From: Mesorhizobium sp. C432A
GTDB taxonomy: Bacteria; Pseudomonadota; Alphaproteobacteria; Rhizobiales; Rhizobiaceae
Assembly: GCF_030323145.1 (NCBI RefSeq)
Contig: NZ_CP100470.1
Coordinates: forward strand, 2,831,001-2,895,000
Length of the DNA stretch: 64,000 nucleotides
Reading direction: 5' to 3'
Shown: piece by piece, positions 1-8,105 of the stretch
Position numbering within the stretch: position 1 is the first letter of the stretch
Layout: each line of letters opens with the position of its first letter
The notes under the pieces: model-generated
The model's database searches: none
The model's input: the letters and a program-made list of their open reading frames with translations, nothing else
Told to the model about the DNA's origin: nothing
Made by a program: the position numbers and the translations under genes

Positions 1-788
1 CAGATAAACACCGAGCGATTTCCTCAAACCATGCAGGGTAAGGCCCTTCGGAAGACCGGCAAGCTTGCACCAATGCGCCATCATTCCAGTCAAGGACTTG
101 GCGGAGAAGGGCTCCCCATAGGCGTTGACCAAGACGGTCTCGCCGCGCCTGTCAGCCGCATCCAGGATCTCGGACAGCATCGGCGTGATCGGCACGAAAA
201 GCCGTTTGCCGCCTGTTCGTCCCTTGTTCTTGGCCTGGACGATATCAAACCCGTCAAAGTGACGCTCGACGCCATCGATGAAGACACGGCTGGTGACCCT
301 CTGGTCCCAGCGCAGGCCCGCGACGTCGCCGCGGCGGCTGCCGAGCCAAAGCGCCAAACCATAGCAAGTGCGTGCTGCGGTGCCCAAGTGCCAACGGTTT
401 TCAAATTGCGCCATCGCTTCGCGCGACCAGGCTTTCCAACCGACATAGGCCGGGCGCCACTCGACCGCTGCTGTGGGATCGATTTGATCCAATCTTGTCG
501 CAGTGCTATATAGACCAGCTTGCGTATGCCCACCAGCAGGTGCTTGGCCTTATGGGGTGTGGCGATGAAGCGGCCAAGAAGCTCTTCAATATGGATACGT
601 CTAAGGTTCTTAACCGGTACGTCGCGCCAAATCAGTGGGTGATCTGGGACCACCCGCAGTTCCAGAAATTCTTCAATCAGCCGCGTGTTCTTGCGCTTGC
701 TGGCTTCGTCAAGCGCCAACCACTTGACTGAGATCTTCAACCGTTGAAAGGCCGCTCCAAATGTGCCTGGCAGGGCGGCACCAGGCAT
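1..788 (-). pseudogene. Frameshifted tyrosine recombinase (phage-type integrase), cut by window edge
   Basis: Read on the minus strand, about 767 to 490 encodes an integrase core-binding region (KNTRLIEEFLEL, HKAKHLLVGIRKLVYIALRQ). From about 485 to position 1 a different frame continues the same protein: DPTAAVEWRPAYVGWKAW, then LGSRRGDVAGLRWD with the first catalytic arginine, then LTLHGLRKSLG carrying the HxLR catalytic motif at the window edge. Restoring one A in the short A run near 488 would rejoin the frames (WIK-IDP). The catalytic tyrosine lies outside the window. I infer a remnant of an integrated element whose body lies to the left. The 5' end is uncertain because the frame runs on into the upstream HTH remnant. 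Confidence 0.8.
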
Positions 789-844
789 TTGGACGACGGT
801 TGCCTTGGGGACTTTTCGGCCTTCGACCGCTGCCTGGTCTGCCT

Positions 845-1022
845 CCTTAAATCCCGGCTGATTGGGAGTAGGCAGGCTGACCAAACGCTCCTTCGTCCGA
901 TAGCGCCAGGGCGCAGGTGGATCTGGTTGCTGAGCGAGCCTTGCGTGAGCCCCGGCGTTCTTGCGGGCGCGGCGCAGGATGGCCCCGAGTTGTTTTTCGT
1001 TGCGAGCGATCTGGTCTGTCAT
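845..1022 (-). pseudogene. Broken HipB-like XRE helix-turn-helix repressor
   Basis: An ATG at 1022-1020, preceded by GGAG, opens a reading frame beginning MTDQIARNEKQLGAILRRAR, which resembles HipB/XRE antitoxin-repressors. After KNAG, near 957, the frame is lost. The expected continuation LTQGSLSNQIHLRPGAI sits in another frame, as if one G had been added to a G run. The recognition helix region is then degenerate and no HipA-like toxin gene follows. The gene is therefore very probably dead, although its promoter and three operators upstream look intact. The integrase remnant follows directly downstream. Confidence 0.6.
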
Positions 1023-1041
1023 GATGGGTCTCCACGTCTGC

Positions 1042-1069
1042 AATATACGCGATCGCGTATTAGTCGTAA
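1042..1069 (-). promoter_or_regulatory. Candidate promoter of the HipB-like remnant
   Basis: Read on the minus strand, TTACGA (1069-1064) and TATATT (1047-1042) are separated by 16 bases and lie about 20 bases upstream of the repressor ATG. The -10 box overlaps the first palindromic operator, and the -35 box lies between the first and second operators. This is the arrangement expected for autorepression. Assigned by eye from consensus only. Confidence 0.4.
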
Positions 1070-1113
1070 CATACGGGGTTGCGTATAAAATTGATGTATA
1101 CGCGATCGCGTAT
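1045..1113. promoter_or_regulatory. Triple palindromic operator array
   Basis: Two identical 16-base perfect palindromes, ATACGCGATCGCGTAT, occupy 1045-1060 and 1098-1113. A third, degenerate copy (ATACGGGGTTGCGTAT) sits exactly between them at 1071-1086. Start-to-start spacing is 26 and 27 bases. HipB-type repressors bind arrays of spaced palindromes in front of their own gene, so these are most likely operators of the broken HTH gene at 845-1022. Confidence 0.7.
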
Positions 1114-1125
1114 GACGCCGATCGG

Positions 1126-1416
1126 TCAGCTGGCAAGCGGCGGTCTTATGCCGCCAGCCCGGCGGGCTGTCGCTGAGCGCGAAGGCGAGCGTCTGCGGCT
1201 TGGTCGCCTGCAGCGACGCATAGACGCCTTCCTCGGTCGAGAAAGCGACGCCGTTATCCAGGAACGCCTGCTCCTCGGCAGAATCGGCGGCGATCCCGGA
1301 CCGGTCCCTGGGCGGAAGCTGCCGGGAATGTAGTTCAGGTGAATCCCAAACAGGCTCCCCGGGTGGCCGCGCGCCAGCCACACGCTTGTGGGAGTTGCGC
1401 GAGGCGAGTTGCTCAC
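1126..1416 (-). pseudogene. Epoxide hydrolase (alpha/beta-hydrolase) remnant
   Basis: Minus-strand translation gives WLARGHPGSLFGIHLNYIPG followed, in a second frame, by EEQAFLDNGVAFSTEEGVYA and SLQATKPQTLAFALSDSP. Both blocks match the middle of microsomal-type epoxide hydrolases as I know them (HPxxLxGIHLNxIPG, TKPQTLAxALxDSP). The catalytic nucleophile region and the C-terminus are missing and at least one frameshift separates the blocks. This is a short fragment, not a gene. Its presence beside the integrase remnant marks this as a rearranged junction. Confidence 0.7.
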
Positions 1417-1671
1417 GCTCAGCTAACGCGGCCCTCCCGAGGAGTTAGGCATCTTGCTGTGGTATCAGTGGTCGATGACGGTACCTCTGCGGCATGCATC
1501 GGGCAGTTACTCGCAAATGCGCCGAAGGCGTCGTAGCGTTTGGTCGGGGATGATGGTTTTGAAAAGCCCAGCCGAGTCGATTGGATGCATCGTCCGTTTT
1601 TCACAGGATGGACAACGCCTGGGATCAGTTTTACGAGTCAGCCCAACCAGCGGAGATGTTCGCGTCCCCAA
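1417..1671. other. No gene recognised
   Basis: This stretch lies between the epoxide hydrolase remnant and the XRE-cupin regulator. Short open frames exist on both strands, but none shows a ribosome binding site, family motif or consistent codon pattern. The promoter of the regulator at 1672 probably lies here, but no convincing -35/-10 pair was seen. Confidence 0.4.
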
Positions 1672-2289
1672 ATGAACAAGATGGACACCCAAAACAGCAA
1701 GGGCGGCGACGAGCGCTCGACCGCCACCAGCCTTCTGCGGCTCGGCATACGGTTGAAACTCTCCCGGCAGACGCGTGGGCTGACCTTGAAGGCGCTAGCT
1801 GCCGCCGCGAACTGCTCTGAAAGCCTGCTTTCCAAGGTCGAGAACGGCAAGGTCTCGCCCTCGCTTCCCATGCTGCACCGGCTTGTCGAGGTGCTTGGCA
1901 CCAACATTGGCTGGATGTTCGAGGAATCCGATGGTGAGGAAGGCATCGTCTTTCGGGCTGGATCGCGGCCGTTGATCGCGCTCGATCCGCTTCGGCGCGG
2001 CGAAGGCATTTCGCTCGAGCGCGTCATTCCGTATTCGCCCGGCCATCTCCTGCAGTGCAACATCCATCACATCGAGGCGGGAGGTGAGAGCGCCGGCCCT
2101 ATCCAGCACGCTGGCGAGGAAGTCGGCTACCTCCTGGAAGGTGCGATCGAATTGATGGTCGGCGAAAAGACGTTTCGCCTGTCGGCCGGCGATTCCTTCG
2201 TCTTCAATTCCGAACTGCCGCACTGGTACCGCAATGTCGGCGACGAACGCGCCAGCATTTTCTGGGTGAACACGCCGGCAACATTCTGA
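1672..2289 (+). CDS. XRE family transcriptional regulator with C-terminal cupin domain
   Basis: About 205 aa. Residues about 20-80 form an XRE helix-turn-helix (LRLGIRLKLSRQTRGLTLKA, then SESLLSKVENGKVSPSLPML). Residues about 130-200 form a small cupin barrel (HIEAGGESAGPIQHAGEEVG, GDSFVFNSELPHWYRN). This architecture is typical of one-component regulators of catabolic operons, the cupin sensing a small ligand. ATG 1672 was chosen over upstream starts, which lack homology; ATG 1681 is an alternative. The gene lies immediately upstream of and in line with the ABC-transporter operon. The paired TCAAG-N3-CTTGA sites at 2326-2358 are its probable operators. Confidence 0.85.
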   Translation: MNKMDTQNSKGGDERSTATSLLRLGIRLKLSRQTRGLTLKALAAAANCSESLLSKVENGKVSPSLPMLHRLVEVLGTNIGWMFEESDGEEGIVFRAGSRPLIALDPLRRGEGISLERVIPYSPGHLLQCNIHHIEAGGESAGPIQHAGEEVGYLLEGAIELMVGEKTFRLSAGDSFVFNSELPHWYRNVGDERASIFWVNTPATF

Positions 2290-2325
2290 TAGGGCGAGCC
2301 CTCATTTGTCTTCGTTGATGCCAAT

Positions 2326-2366
2326 TCAAGTCACTTGACAAGAAATCAAGCATCTTGAAATATGCT
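2326..2366 (+). promoter_or_regulatory. Operon promoter overlapped by two inverted-repeat operators
   Basis: TCAAG-TCA-CTTGA at 2326-2338 and TCAAG-CAT-CTTGA at 2346-2358 are two copies of the same 13-base inverted repeat with centres 20 bases apart, about two helical turns. A perfect -35 box, TTGACA at 2335-2340, is embedded in the first repeat, and an AT-rich -10 candidate follows at 2358-2366. Binding to both sites would cover the promoter of the transporter operon, implying repression with induction by the operon's substrate. Confidence 0.65.
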
Positions 2367-2429
2367 CTGCGCTCAGGCGCCAGGTGAGCCCGATCAAGGG
2401 CCTTTTCGAGAAAACCAAGGGGAACCGGA

Positions 2430-3371
2430 ATGCGTCTTACCAAGATCCTTTCAGGCTGCGCCGCAGCCATCGCCATGACCCTCGCCCTCGGCTCTGCTTC
2501 CGCCATGGCCGAGACCTATGCGCTGGTGACCATCAACCAGCAGGCCCTGTTCTTCAACCAGATCAATGACGGCGCAACGGCTGCCGCAAAGGCTGCCGGC
2601 GTCGACCTCGTCATCTTCAACGCCAACAATGTACCAAGCGCGCAGAACGACGCCATCGAGAACTACATCACCCAGAAGGTCGACGGCATCATTCTCGTCG
2701 CCATCGATGTCAACGGTGTGAAGCCGGCCATCACCGCGGCCAAAGCCGCCGGCATTCCGGTCATCGCGATTGACGCGCAGATCCCAAATGGCGACAACGT
2801 CGCCTTCGTCGGCGTTGACAACACCAAGGCAGGCGAGGATATCGGCAAGTTCTACGCCGAATACGTGAAGACTAAGCTGAGCGGCACCGCCAAGATCGGC
2901 GTCGTTGGCGCGCTCAATTCGTTTATCCAGAACCAGCGCCTCGACGGCTTCAAGAAGGCTGTCACCGACAGCGGCCAGAAGGTCACCTTCCTCGACACGG
3001 TCGACGGCCAGAACGTCCAGGACGTCGCCCTGTCCGCCTCCGAAAACCTGATGACCGCCAATCCTGACATGACGACGCTTTACGCGACCGGCGAGCCGGC
3101 TCTGCTCGGCGCGGTTTCCGCCGTCTCCAGCCAGGCCCGTACGGGCGACGTCAAGGTGTTCGGCTGGGACCTGACCAAGTCGGCGGTGCAGGGTCTCGAA
3201 GAGGGCTGGGTGGTCGCTGTCGTCCAGCAGGATCCGGCCGGTGAAGGCAAGGCTGCCATCGAAGCTTTCGTCAAGCTCAAGAAGGGCGAGAAGATCGACC
3301 CGATCATCAACGTTCCGATCACCATCGTGACCAAGGAAAATGTCGGCCAGTTCAAGGACATGTTCAAGTAG
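2430..3371 (+). CDS. Sugar-type ABC transporter periplasmic substrate-binding protein
   Basis: 313 aa with a clear Sec signal peptide (residues about 1-27, ending SASAMAETYA). The mature part is a periplasmic-binding-protein type 1 fold of the ribose/xylose/fructose family: repeated AAKAAGIPVIAIDA and VDGIILVAIDVN blocks, GVDNTKAGEDIG, and a C-terminal lobe with FGWDLTKSAVQGL. It should bind the substrate in the periplasm and deliver it to the permease at 4264. A good ribosome binding site (AAGGGGAA) precedes the ATG. A strong stem-loop follows the gene at 3390-3426. The ligand cannot be told from sequence; downstream genes suggest a sugar or nucleoside carrying an amide or ureido group. Confidence 0.93.
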   Translation: MRLTKILSGCAAAIAMTLALGSASAMAETYALVTINQQALFFNQINDGATAAAKAAGVDLVIFNANNVPSAQNDAIENYITQKVDGIILVAIDVNGVKPAITAAKAAGIPVIAIDAQIPNGDNVAFVGVDNTKAGEDIGKFYAEYVKTKLSGTAKIGVVGALNSFIQNQRLDGFKKAVTDSGQKVTFLDTVDGQNVQDVALSASENLMTANPDMTTLYATGEPALLGAVSAVSSQARTGDVKVFGWDLTKSAVQGLEEGWVVAVVQQDPAGEGKAAIEAFVKLKKGEKIDPIINVPITIVTKENVGQFKDMFK

Positions 3372-3389
3372 TATCCTCCCCGGACCGCT

Positions 3390-3426
3390 GGGCTGCGCAT
3401 TGACCCGAGGGTTGCCTGCGCAGCCC
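3390..3426 (+). other. Intercistronic stem-loop after the binding-protein gene
   Basis: GGGCTGCGCA (3390-3399) pairs perfectly with TGCGCAGCCC (3417-3426), and a nested ACCC/GGGT stem can form in the loop. It sits in the 95-base gap between the binding-protein gene and the ATPase gene. There is no U tract, so partial termination or 3'-end protection of the upstream mRNA is more likely than full termination. That would raise binding-protein levels over the membrane components. Confidence 0.65.
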
Positions 3427-3466
3427 GGCGACCGATTGAACATGTCGCGCCCAGAGAATTGGAACC

Positions 3467-4267
3467 ATGATGAGCGATGGCGAGACCTACCGCGTCAGGA
3501 TGACCGGTATTTCCAAACGGTACGGCCCTATCCAGACGCTGGACGATGTCTCGCTGAACCTGAAGCCTGGCGAAGTGCTCGGCCTGGTCGGCGACAATGG
3601 CGCCGGCAAATCCACCTTGAGCAAGGTCCTGTCCGGTGCGGTAATTCCTGATGCCGGCACCATCGAGATCGATGGCAAGGCGGTGTCTTTCTCGTCGCCG
3701 GCCGATGCCCGCGCCGCACGGGTGGAGATGGTCTACCAGGACCTTTCGCTCTGCGACACGGTGGATGTGGCGGGCAATCTCTTCCTCGGCCGCGAACCGC
3801 GTCGCCGCGTTCTCGGCGTCCCCTTTCTCGACAACAAGCGCATGCATGGCGAGACGCGCCAGATGCTCGACCGGCTCGGCATCGTCATTGCCGATACCAA
3901 GCTCAAGGTCGAAAACCTCTCCGGCGGCCAGCGCCAGTCGATCGCCATCGGCCGCGCCGCTTCTTTCGACCCCTCGGTGCTGATCATGGACGAGCCGACG
4001 GCCGCCCTTGCTGTGGCGGAAGTCGAGGCGGTTCTGGAACTCATCCGCGCCGTCAGCGCCCGTGGTGTCAGCGTCATCCTCATCACCCATCGCCTGCAGG
4101 ACCTGTTCCTGGTCTGCGATCGTATCCAGGTCATGTACGAAGGCCGCAATGTCGCCGAGCGCAAGATCGGCGAGACCAGCATCGAGGAGGTCGTCAACCT
4201 GATCGTCGGCCGCAAATTCACCGCGCGCTCGGCCCGCGCAAGCCGCGATGAGGGGGTCCAACCATGA
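3467..4267 (+). CDS. Sugar-type ABC transporter ATP-binding protein (single ABC domain)
   Basis: 266 aa with one nucleotide-binding domain: Walker A GDNGAGKST (about residue 43), Q-loop MVYQDLSL, signature LSGGQRQSIAIGRA (about 151), Walker B VLIMDEPTAAL and switch histidine in ITHRLQD. The size matches the single-domain FrcA type rather than double-domain RbsA/XylG, so it probably works as a homodimer. The start is one of two adjacent ATGs (3467 or 3470) after GGAACC. Its stop overlaps the permease start by four bases (4264-4267), indicating translational coupling. Confidence 0.93.
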   Translation: MMSDGETYRVRMTGISKRYGPIQTLDDVSLNLKPGEVLGLVGDNGAGKSTLSKVLSGAVIPDAGTIEIDGKAVSFSSPADARAARVEMVYQDLSLCDTVDVAGNLFLGREPRRRVLGVPFLDNKRMHGETRQMLDRLGIVIADTKLKVENLSGGQRQSIAIGRAASFDPSVLIMDEPTAALAVAEVEAVLELIRAVSARGVSVILITHRLQDLFLVCDRIQVMYEGRNVAERKIGETSIEEVVNLIVGRKFTARSARASRDEGVQP

Positions 4268-5274
4268 ACGTTACCTCCGCCGGTGTTGGCGCCTCGCCCA
4301 AACGCGCTCACAACAGCACGTGGAAGGATGTGGCGTTAGCCAATGGCAGCGTCGTCTCGATTGCGCTGTTCTTCATCGTCGTCTGCGTGGTCTTCTCGCT
4401 GATCACCGGTTCCTTCCTGACGACGCCCAATCTGCTCAACATCGCGCGCCAGTCGGCGCCGCTGCTGATCGTTGCGGCCACGATGACCTTCGTCATCACC
4501 ACCGGCGGCATCGACCTCTCGGTCGGCTCCGTGCTGGCGCTGACGGCAACGCTGTCGGCGGTTTTCCTGCAGGCCGACCTGCCATGGCCGCTGGTCGTCA
4601 TTGCCATGCTGGCGCTTGGTGCTGCGATCGGCGCCTTGCACGGCTTCTTCATCGCCTACGAGCGGATACCGCCCTTCATCGTCACCCTTGCCGGGCTCTC
4701 CGTCATCCGCGGCGTGGCGTTGCTGATCACCGGCGGCTATTCGATCCCGGTCGAACCGACCAGCTTCTTCGTCAACATCGGCAGGGCCTGGTTTCTCGGC
4801 GTGCCGGTACCGGCGCTGCTCGCCCTTGTCGTGCTGATCATTGCCTATCTCGCCTTCAACCAGACGCCGTTCGGCCGCTATGTCACCGGCATCGGCGCCA
4901 ATACAGAGGCCGTGCGCCGAGCCGGTGTCGATACGCGCTTCATGACGCTCTTCGTCTACATCCTGTCGGGCATGGCGGCGGCGGTGGCCGGCATCATCCT
5001 CGCCGCCCGGCTCGGTTCCGGCTCGTCGAATGCCGGCCAGGGGTTCGAGCTCGATGTCATCGCCGCCGTGGTGCTTGGCGGCACCAGTCTGTTCGGCGGG
5101 CGCGGTACGATCATCGGCACTGTGCTCGGCGCGTTGACCGTCGCGGTCATCGGCAACGGCTTGATCCTTGCGCATATGTCGCCCTTCCTGACGCCGATCG
5201 TTACCGGCACAATCATCCTCGTTGCCATCTGGCTGAATTTCCGCCTGTTCAAGGGCGCAACGCGGAGCCGCTGA
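4264..5274 (+). CDS. Sugar-type ABC transporter permease
   Basis: 336 aa, strongly hydrophobic with about eight to ten membrane segments. It has the family signature TTGGIDLSVGSVLALTATLS after the second helix, plus GFFIAYERIPPFIVTLAGLS and GGRGTIIGTVLGAL near the C-terminus, typical of RbsC/XylH/FrcC permeases. It forms the membrane channel for the importer with the ATPase at 3467 and the binding protein at 2430. The start overlaps the ATPase stop by four bases, and the next gene begins two bases after its stop. Confidence 0.93.
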   Translation: MNVTSAGVGASPKRAHNSTWKDVALANGSVVSIALFFIVVCVVFSLITGSFLTTPNLLNIARQSAPLLIVAATMTFVITTGGIDLSVGSVLALTATLSAVFLQADLPWPLVVIAMLALGAAIGALHGFFIAYERIPPFIVTLAGLSVIRGVALLITGGYSIPVEPTSFFVNIGRAWFLGVPVPALLALVVLIIAYLAFNQTPFGRYVTGIGANTEAVRRAGVDTRFMTLFVYILSGMAAAVAGIILAARLGSGSSNAGQGFELDVIAAVVLGGTSLFGGRGTIIGTVLGALTVAVIGNGLILAHMSPFLTPIVTGTIILVAIWLNFRLFKGATRSR

Positions 5275-5275
5275 C

Positions 5276-6364
5276 ATGGATCATCTGTTCGACGACAAGC
5301 CAAGGGAACGGGCACCGATCGGTGTTCGCTCCGGCACGGTGATGACCGTTACCGGCCCGGTTGCGATTGCCGATATGGGCGTGACGCTGATGCATGAACA
5401 CATACTGCTCGATGGCGCGACGTCGTGGAAATGCCCTTGCCATCCCGACGAGACGAAGATCGCCGAGCAGCCGGTCAGCATGGAGATCATCGGCGAGTTG
5501 CGGATGAACCCCTACATGAACCGCGACAACGTCTCGCTCGAGGACAGCGACCTAGCCCTTTCGGAGTTGGCGAAATACCGGGCGCTCGGCGGCCATACCG
5601 TGGTGGATGCGACCAACATTGGCATTGGCCGCGATCCGGTGAAGCTGGCGCGCATCGCCCGCGCCTCTGGATTGCGGATCGTCATGGGGACGGGCTTCTA
5701 CCTGCAGCACACCCATCCCGTCTGGCTGAAAGCGATGGACGTTGACGACGTCACCGAATTCCTCGTCAATGATGTCGGCGGCGGGTCGGCGCAGCCCGAA
5801 ATCATTGCCGGCATTATCGGTGAGGTTGGCGTCAGCAAGGATTTTACCGACGAGGAGCGCAAGTCGCTGCGGGCCTCCGCCCGTGCGGCCAAGATGACCG
5901 GCGTGCCGCTGACGATTCATCTGCCCGGCTGGGAGCGGCTGGCGCATGATGTGCTTGACGTGGTCGAGGCAGAAGGCGCCGATCTCCGGCATACGGTGCT
6001 TTGCCACATGAACCCCAGCCACAACGATCTTGCCTACCAGCAAAGCCTCGCCGCGCGTGGCGCCTTCCTGGAATACGACATGATCGGCATGGATTTCTAC
6101 TATGCCGACCAGGATGCGCAGTCGCCGTCCGACGAGCAGAATGCGCGGGCGATCCGCTCGCTGATCGATATGGGACTGCTCGACAGGATTCTGCTGTCGC
6201 AGGACGTCTTTCTCAAGATCATGCTGACCCGCTTCGGCGGTTTCGGCTACGGCTTCATCCTCAAGCATTTCGTGCCGAGACTGAAACGCCATGGTGTCGA
6301 GCAGTCGGCAATCGACACGATGCTCATCGACAATCCAAAGACTGTGTTCGCCGAGGGCCTCTGA
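5276..6364 (+). CDS. Phosphotriesterase-family metallohydrolase (probable lactonase)
   Basis: 362 aa amidohydrolase-superfamily TIM barrel. Metal ligands visible in order are HEH (MGVTLMHEHILLD, about residue 42), a bridging carboxylate in GIIGEVGVS, histidines in LTIHLPGWE and VLCHMNPSHND, and the aspartate in LLSQDVFLK. Several bacterial members of this family hydrolyse sugar lactones or phosphorylated sugar lactones rather than organophosphates. Its position between a sugar importer and a sugar kinase supports a lactonase role here (inference). It is translationally linked to the permease. Confidence 0.85.
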   Translation: MDHLFDDKPRERAPIGVRSGTVMTVTGPVAIADMGVTLMHEHILLDGATSWKCPCHPDETKIAEQPVSMEIIGELRMNPYMNRDNVSLEDSDLALSELAKYRALGGHTVVDATNIGIGRDPVKLARIARASGLRIVMGTGFYLQHTHPVWLKAMDVDDVTEFLVNDVGGGSAQPEIIAGIIGEVGVSKDFTDEERKSLRASARAAKMTGVPLTIHLPGWERLAHDVLDVVEAEGADLRHTVLCHMNPSHNDLAYQQSLAARGAFLEYDMIGMDFYYADQDAQSPSDEQNARAIRSLIDMGLLDRILLSQDVFLKIMLTRFGGFGYGFILKHFVPRLKRHGVEQSAIDTMLIDNPKTVFAEGL

Positions 6365-6395
6365 GCCGCGGCTCCAAACAAGATAGGGAGACTAC

Positions 6396-7166
6396 ATGTC
6401 CAGGAAGAAGGTTCTTCTCGCAGGCGAGTCCTGGGTCTCGACCGCGACCCACATCAAAGGCTTCGATCAGTTTCCCACCGTGACATATCACACCGGTGCC
6501 GATGAGTTGCTGGCCGCGCTGAAGGACAGCCTGTTCGACGTCACCTTCATGCCGGCGCATGAGGCACAGCGGAACTTCCCGCAGACCATGGAAGCGCTTT
6601 CGGCCTATGACGCGGTCGTGCTCTCCGATCTTGGGGCCAACACGCTGCTGCTTCACCCCGATACCTGGATCCACTCCAAACCAACGCCGAACCGGCTGCG
6701 CCTGTTGCGCGACTATGTCGGCAATGGCGGCGGCCTGTTGATGTTCGGCGGCTATTACAGCTTTCAGGGCATCAATGGCGGCGCGCGCTATCACAAGACG
6801 CCGGTTGAGGACGTTCTGCCGGTCATGTGCCTGCCGGTGGACGACCGTGTCGAGGTTCCAGAAGGCTATGCGCCGGTCGTCGTCGGCCCGCAGACCCATC
6901 CGATCCTCAAGGGCCTCGGCAAGGATTGGCCGATCCTGCTTGGCTTCAACGAGGTCACGGTCAAGGACGGTTCGGAAGTTCTCGCCACCGTGTCCTCCGA
7001 CTACCGTTCGCTGCCACTGCTGGTGGCCGGCAAATATGGCCGGGGCCGCACTGTCGCCTGGACCTCGGATGTAGGGCCGCATTGGCTGCCGCCGGGCTTC
7101 ATCGCCTGGAATGGCTACAAGACGTTGTTCGAACAGATGCTAGGCTGGGCAACGGCCAGGGATTAG
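6396..7166 (+). CDS. Glutamine amidotransferase-like (class I / ThuA-fold) protein
   Basis: 256 aa, beginning SRKKVLLAGESWVSTATHIKG. It contains FDVTFMPAHEAQRNFPQT, VVLSDLGANTLLLHPDT and YVGNGGGLLMFGGYYSFQGI, a class I amidotransferase-like fold of the kind seen in ThuA-like and trehalose-utilisation-associated proteins. The expected nucleophile-elbow position reads GGYYSF without a cysteine, so classical glutaminase activity is doubtful. It may bind or process a sugar ligand. A start with AGGGAGA spacing is present. The GAGCCGCGGCTC palindrome lies at the end of the preceding gene (6363-6374). Function is uncertain; operon membership is firm. Confidence 0.75.
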   Translation: MSRKKVLLAGESWVSTATHIKGFDQFPTVTYHTGADELLAALKDSLFDVTFMPAHEAQRNFPQTMEALSAYDAVVLSDLGANTLLLHPDTWIHSKPTPNRLRLLRDYVGNGGGLLMFGGYYSFQGINGGARYHKTPVEDVLPVMCLPVDDRVEVPEGYAPVVVGPQTHPILKGLGKDWPILLGFNEVTVKDGSEVLATVSSDYRSLPLLVAGKYGRGRTVAWTSDVGPHWLPPGFIAWNGYKTLFEQMLGWATARD

Positions 7167-7168
7167 CC

Positions 7169-8080
7169 ATGCGCGTCCATGTCGTCGGTAATGTTTGCGT
7201 CGATACAACCTTTCAGTTGGACCGGTTTCCGGCGGCAGGCGAGACGCTGAACGCATCGGAACATGCTGACGGACTTGGCGGCAAGGGTGCGAACCAGGCG
7301 GTGGCCGCGGCGCGCACCGGAGCCGATGTTCGCTTCCGTGCCGCGATCGGCAACGATCCCGCCGGAGCCTGGATCACAGAGCAGTTGAGCCGCGATCTCG
7401 ATGCCAGCCATCTGGCGGTACTGCCACTGCCCAGCGATCGGTCGACGATCATGGTCGATGCGCGCGGCGAAAACCTCATCGTCACCGGAGCCAGTTGCGC
7501 CGCCGCGTACAATCCTATGGCCGACAGCGGTTTTACCCGAGCGATCGAACGCGGCGATATCGTGGTATTTCAGGGCAATCTGGCTCCGGATATCACGGCC
7601 ACTTGCCTGAAGGTGGCGCGCGGCGCGGGAGCGATGACGATCTTCAATCCGAGCCCGCTTGCGGCCGACCACACACCGGGCTTGAGCGACGTCAGCGTCG
7701 TCATCGCCAACGCGGGCGAAGCGGCGCAACTGACCGGGGCTGGCGACCCTGCCATGGCGGCCCGCGACTTGATCCGTCAGGGCGCCGGCGCTGCCATCGT
7801 GACGCTTGGCGCACTCGGCTGCCTTGTCGCCGATGGCGAAGGACGGATCGACCGGATCGCGGCGCCCAGGGTGGCCGTGCTAGACACCAGCGGCGCGGGC
7901 GACGTCTTTTGCGGTTGCCTCGCTGGTTGCCTTGCGGCCGGCATGGAACTCCTCGCGGCAGCGCGGATTGCGGTCCGCGCCGCAGCCATCTCTGTCGGGC
8001 GCGCCGGCACGCTTGAGTCCTGCCCCGGCAGGCGGGAGATGAAACTGCTCATGGAAACGACAGAAGCGGAAACCGCATGA
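7169..8080 (+). CDS. PfkB family carbohydrate kinase (ribokinase-like)
   Basis: 303 aa. The N-terminal signature GLGGKGANQAVAAARTGADV (about residue 35) and C-terminal signature LDTSGAGDVFCGCLAGCLAAG (catalytic Asp in GAGD, about residue 235) place it in the PfkB/ribokinase family. It should phosphorylate a sugar or nucleoside entering through the ABC importer, using ATP in the cytoplasm. ATG 7169 is two bases after the previous stop. Sequence alone does not distinguish ribokinase from ketohexokinase-like or nucleoside kinases. Confidence 0.88.
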   Translation: MRVHVVGNVCVDTTFQLDRFPAAGETLNASEHADGLGGKGANQAVAAARTGADVRFRAAIGNDPAGAWITEQLSRDLDASHLAVLPLPSDRSTIMVDARGENLIVTGASCAAAYNPMADSGFTRAIERGDIVVFQGNLAPDITATCLKVARGAGAMTIFNPSPLAADHTPGLSDVSVVIANAGEAAQLTGAGDPAMAARDLIRQGAGAAIVTLGALGCLVADGEGRIDRIAAPRVAVLDTSGAGDVFCGCLAGCLAAGMELLAAARIAVRAAAISVGRAGTLESCPGRREMKLLMETTEAETA

Positions 8081-8105
8081 CACAATCCCCAAACCCGTCG
8101 GCCAG

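Noticed and set aside
1447..1536. VSVVDDG-containing frame resembling the start of a response regulator
   Set aside because: Only about seven residues match and the frame stops soon after; too short to call a remnant.
2451..3443. 330-codon minus-strand open frame opposite the binding-protein gene
   Set aside because: Its composition (Asp/Leu/Gly/Val-rich) is what antisense of GC-rich alphaproteobacterial genes gives; no start signal.
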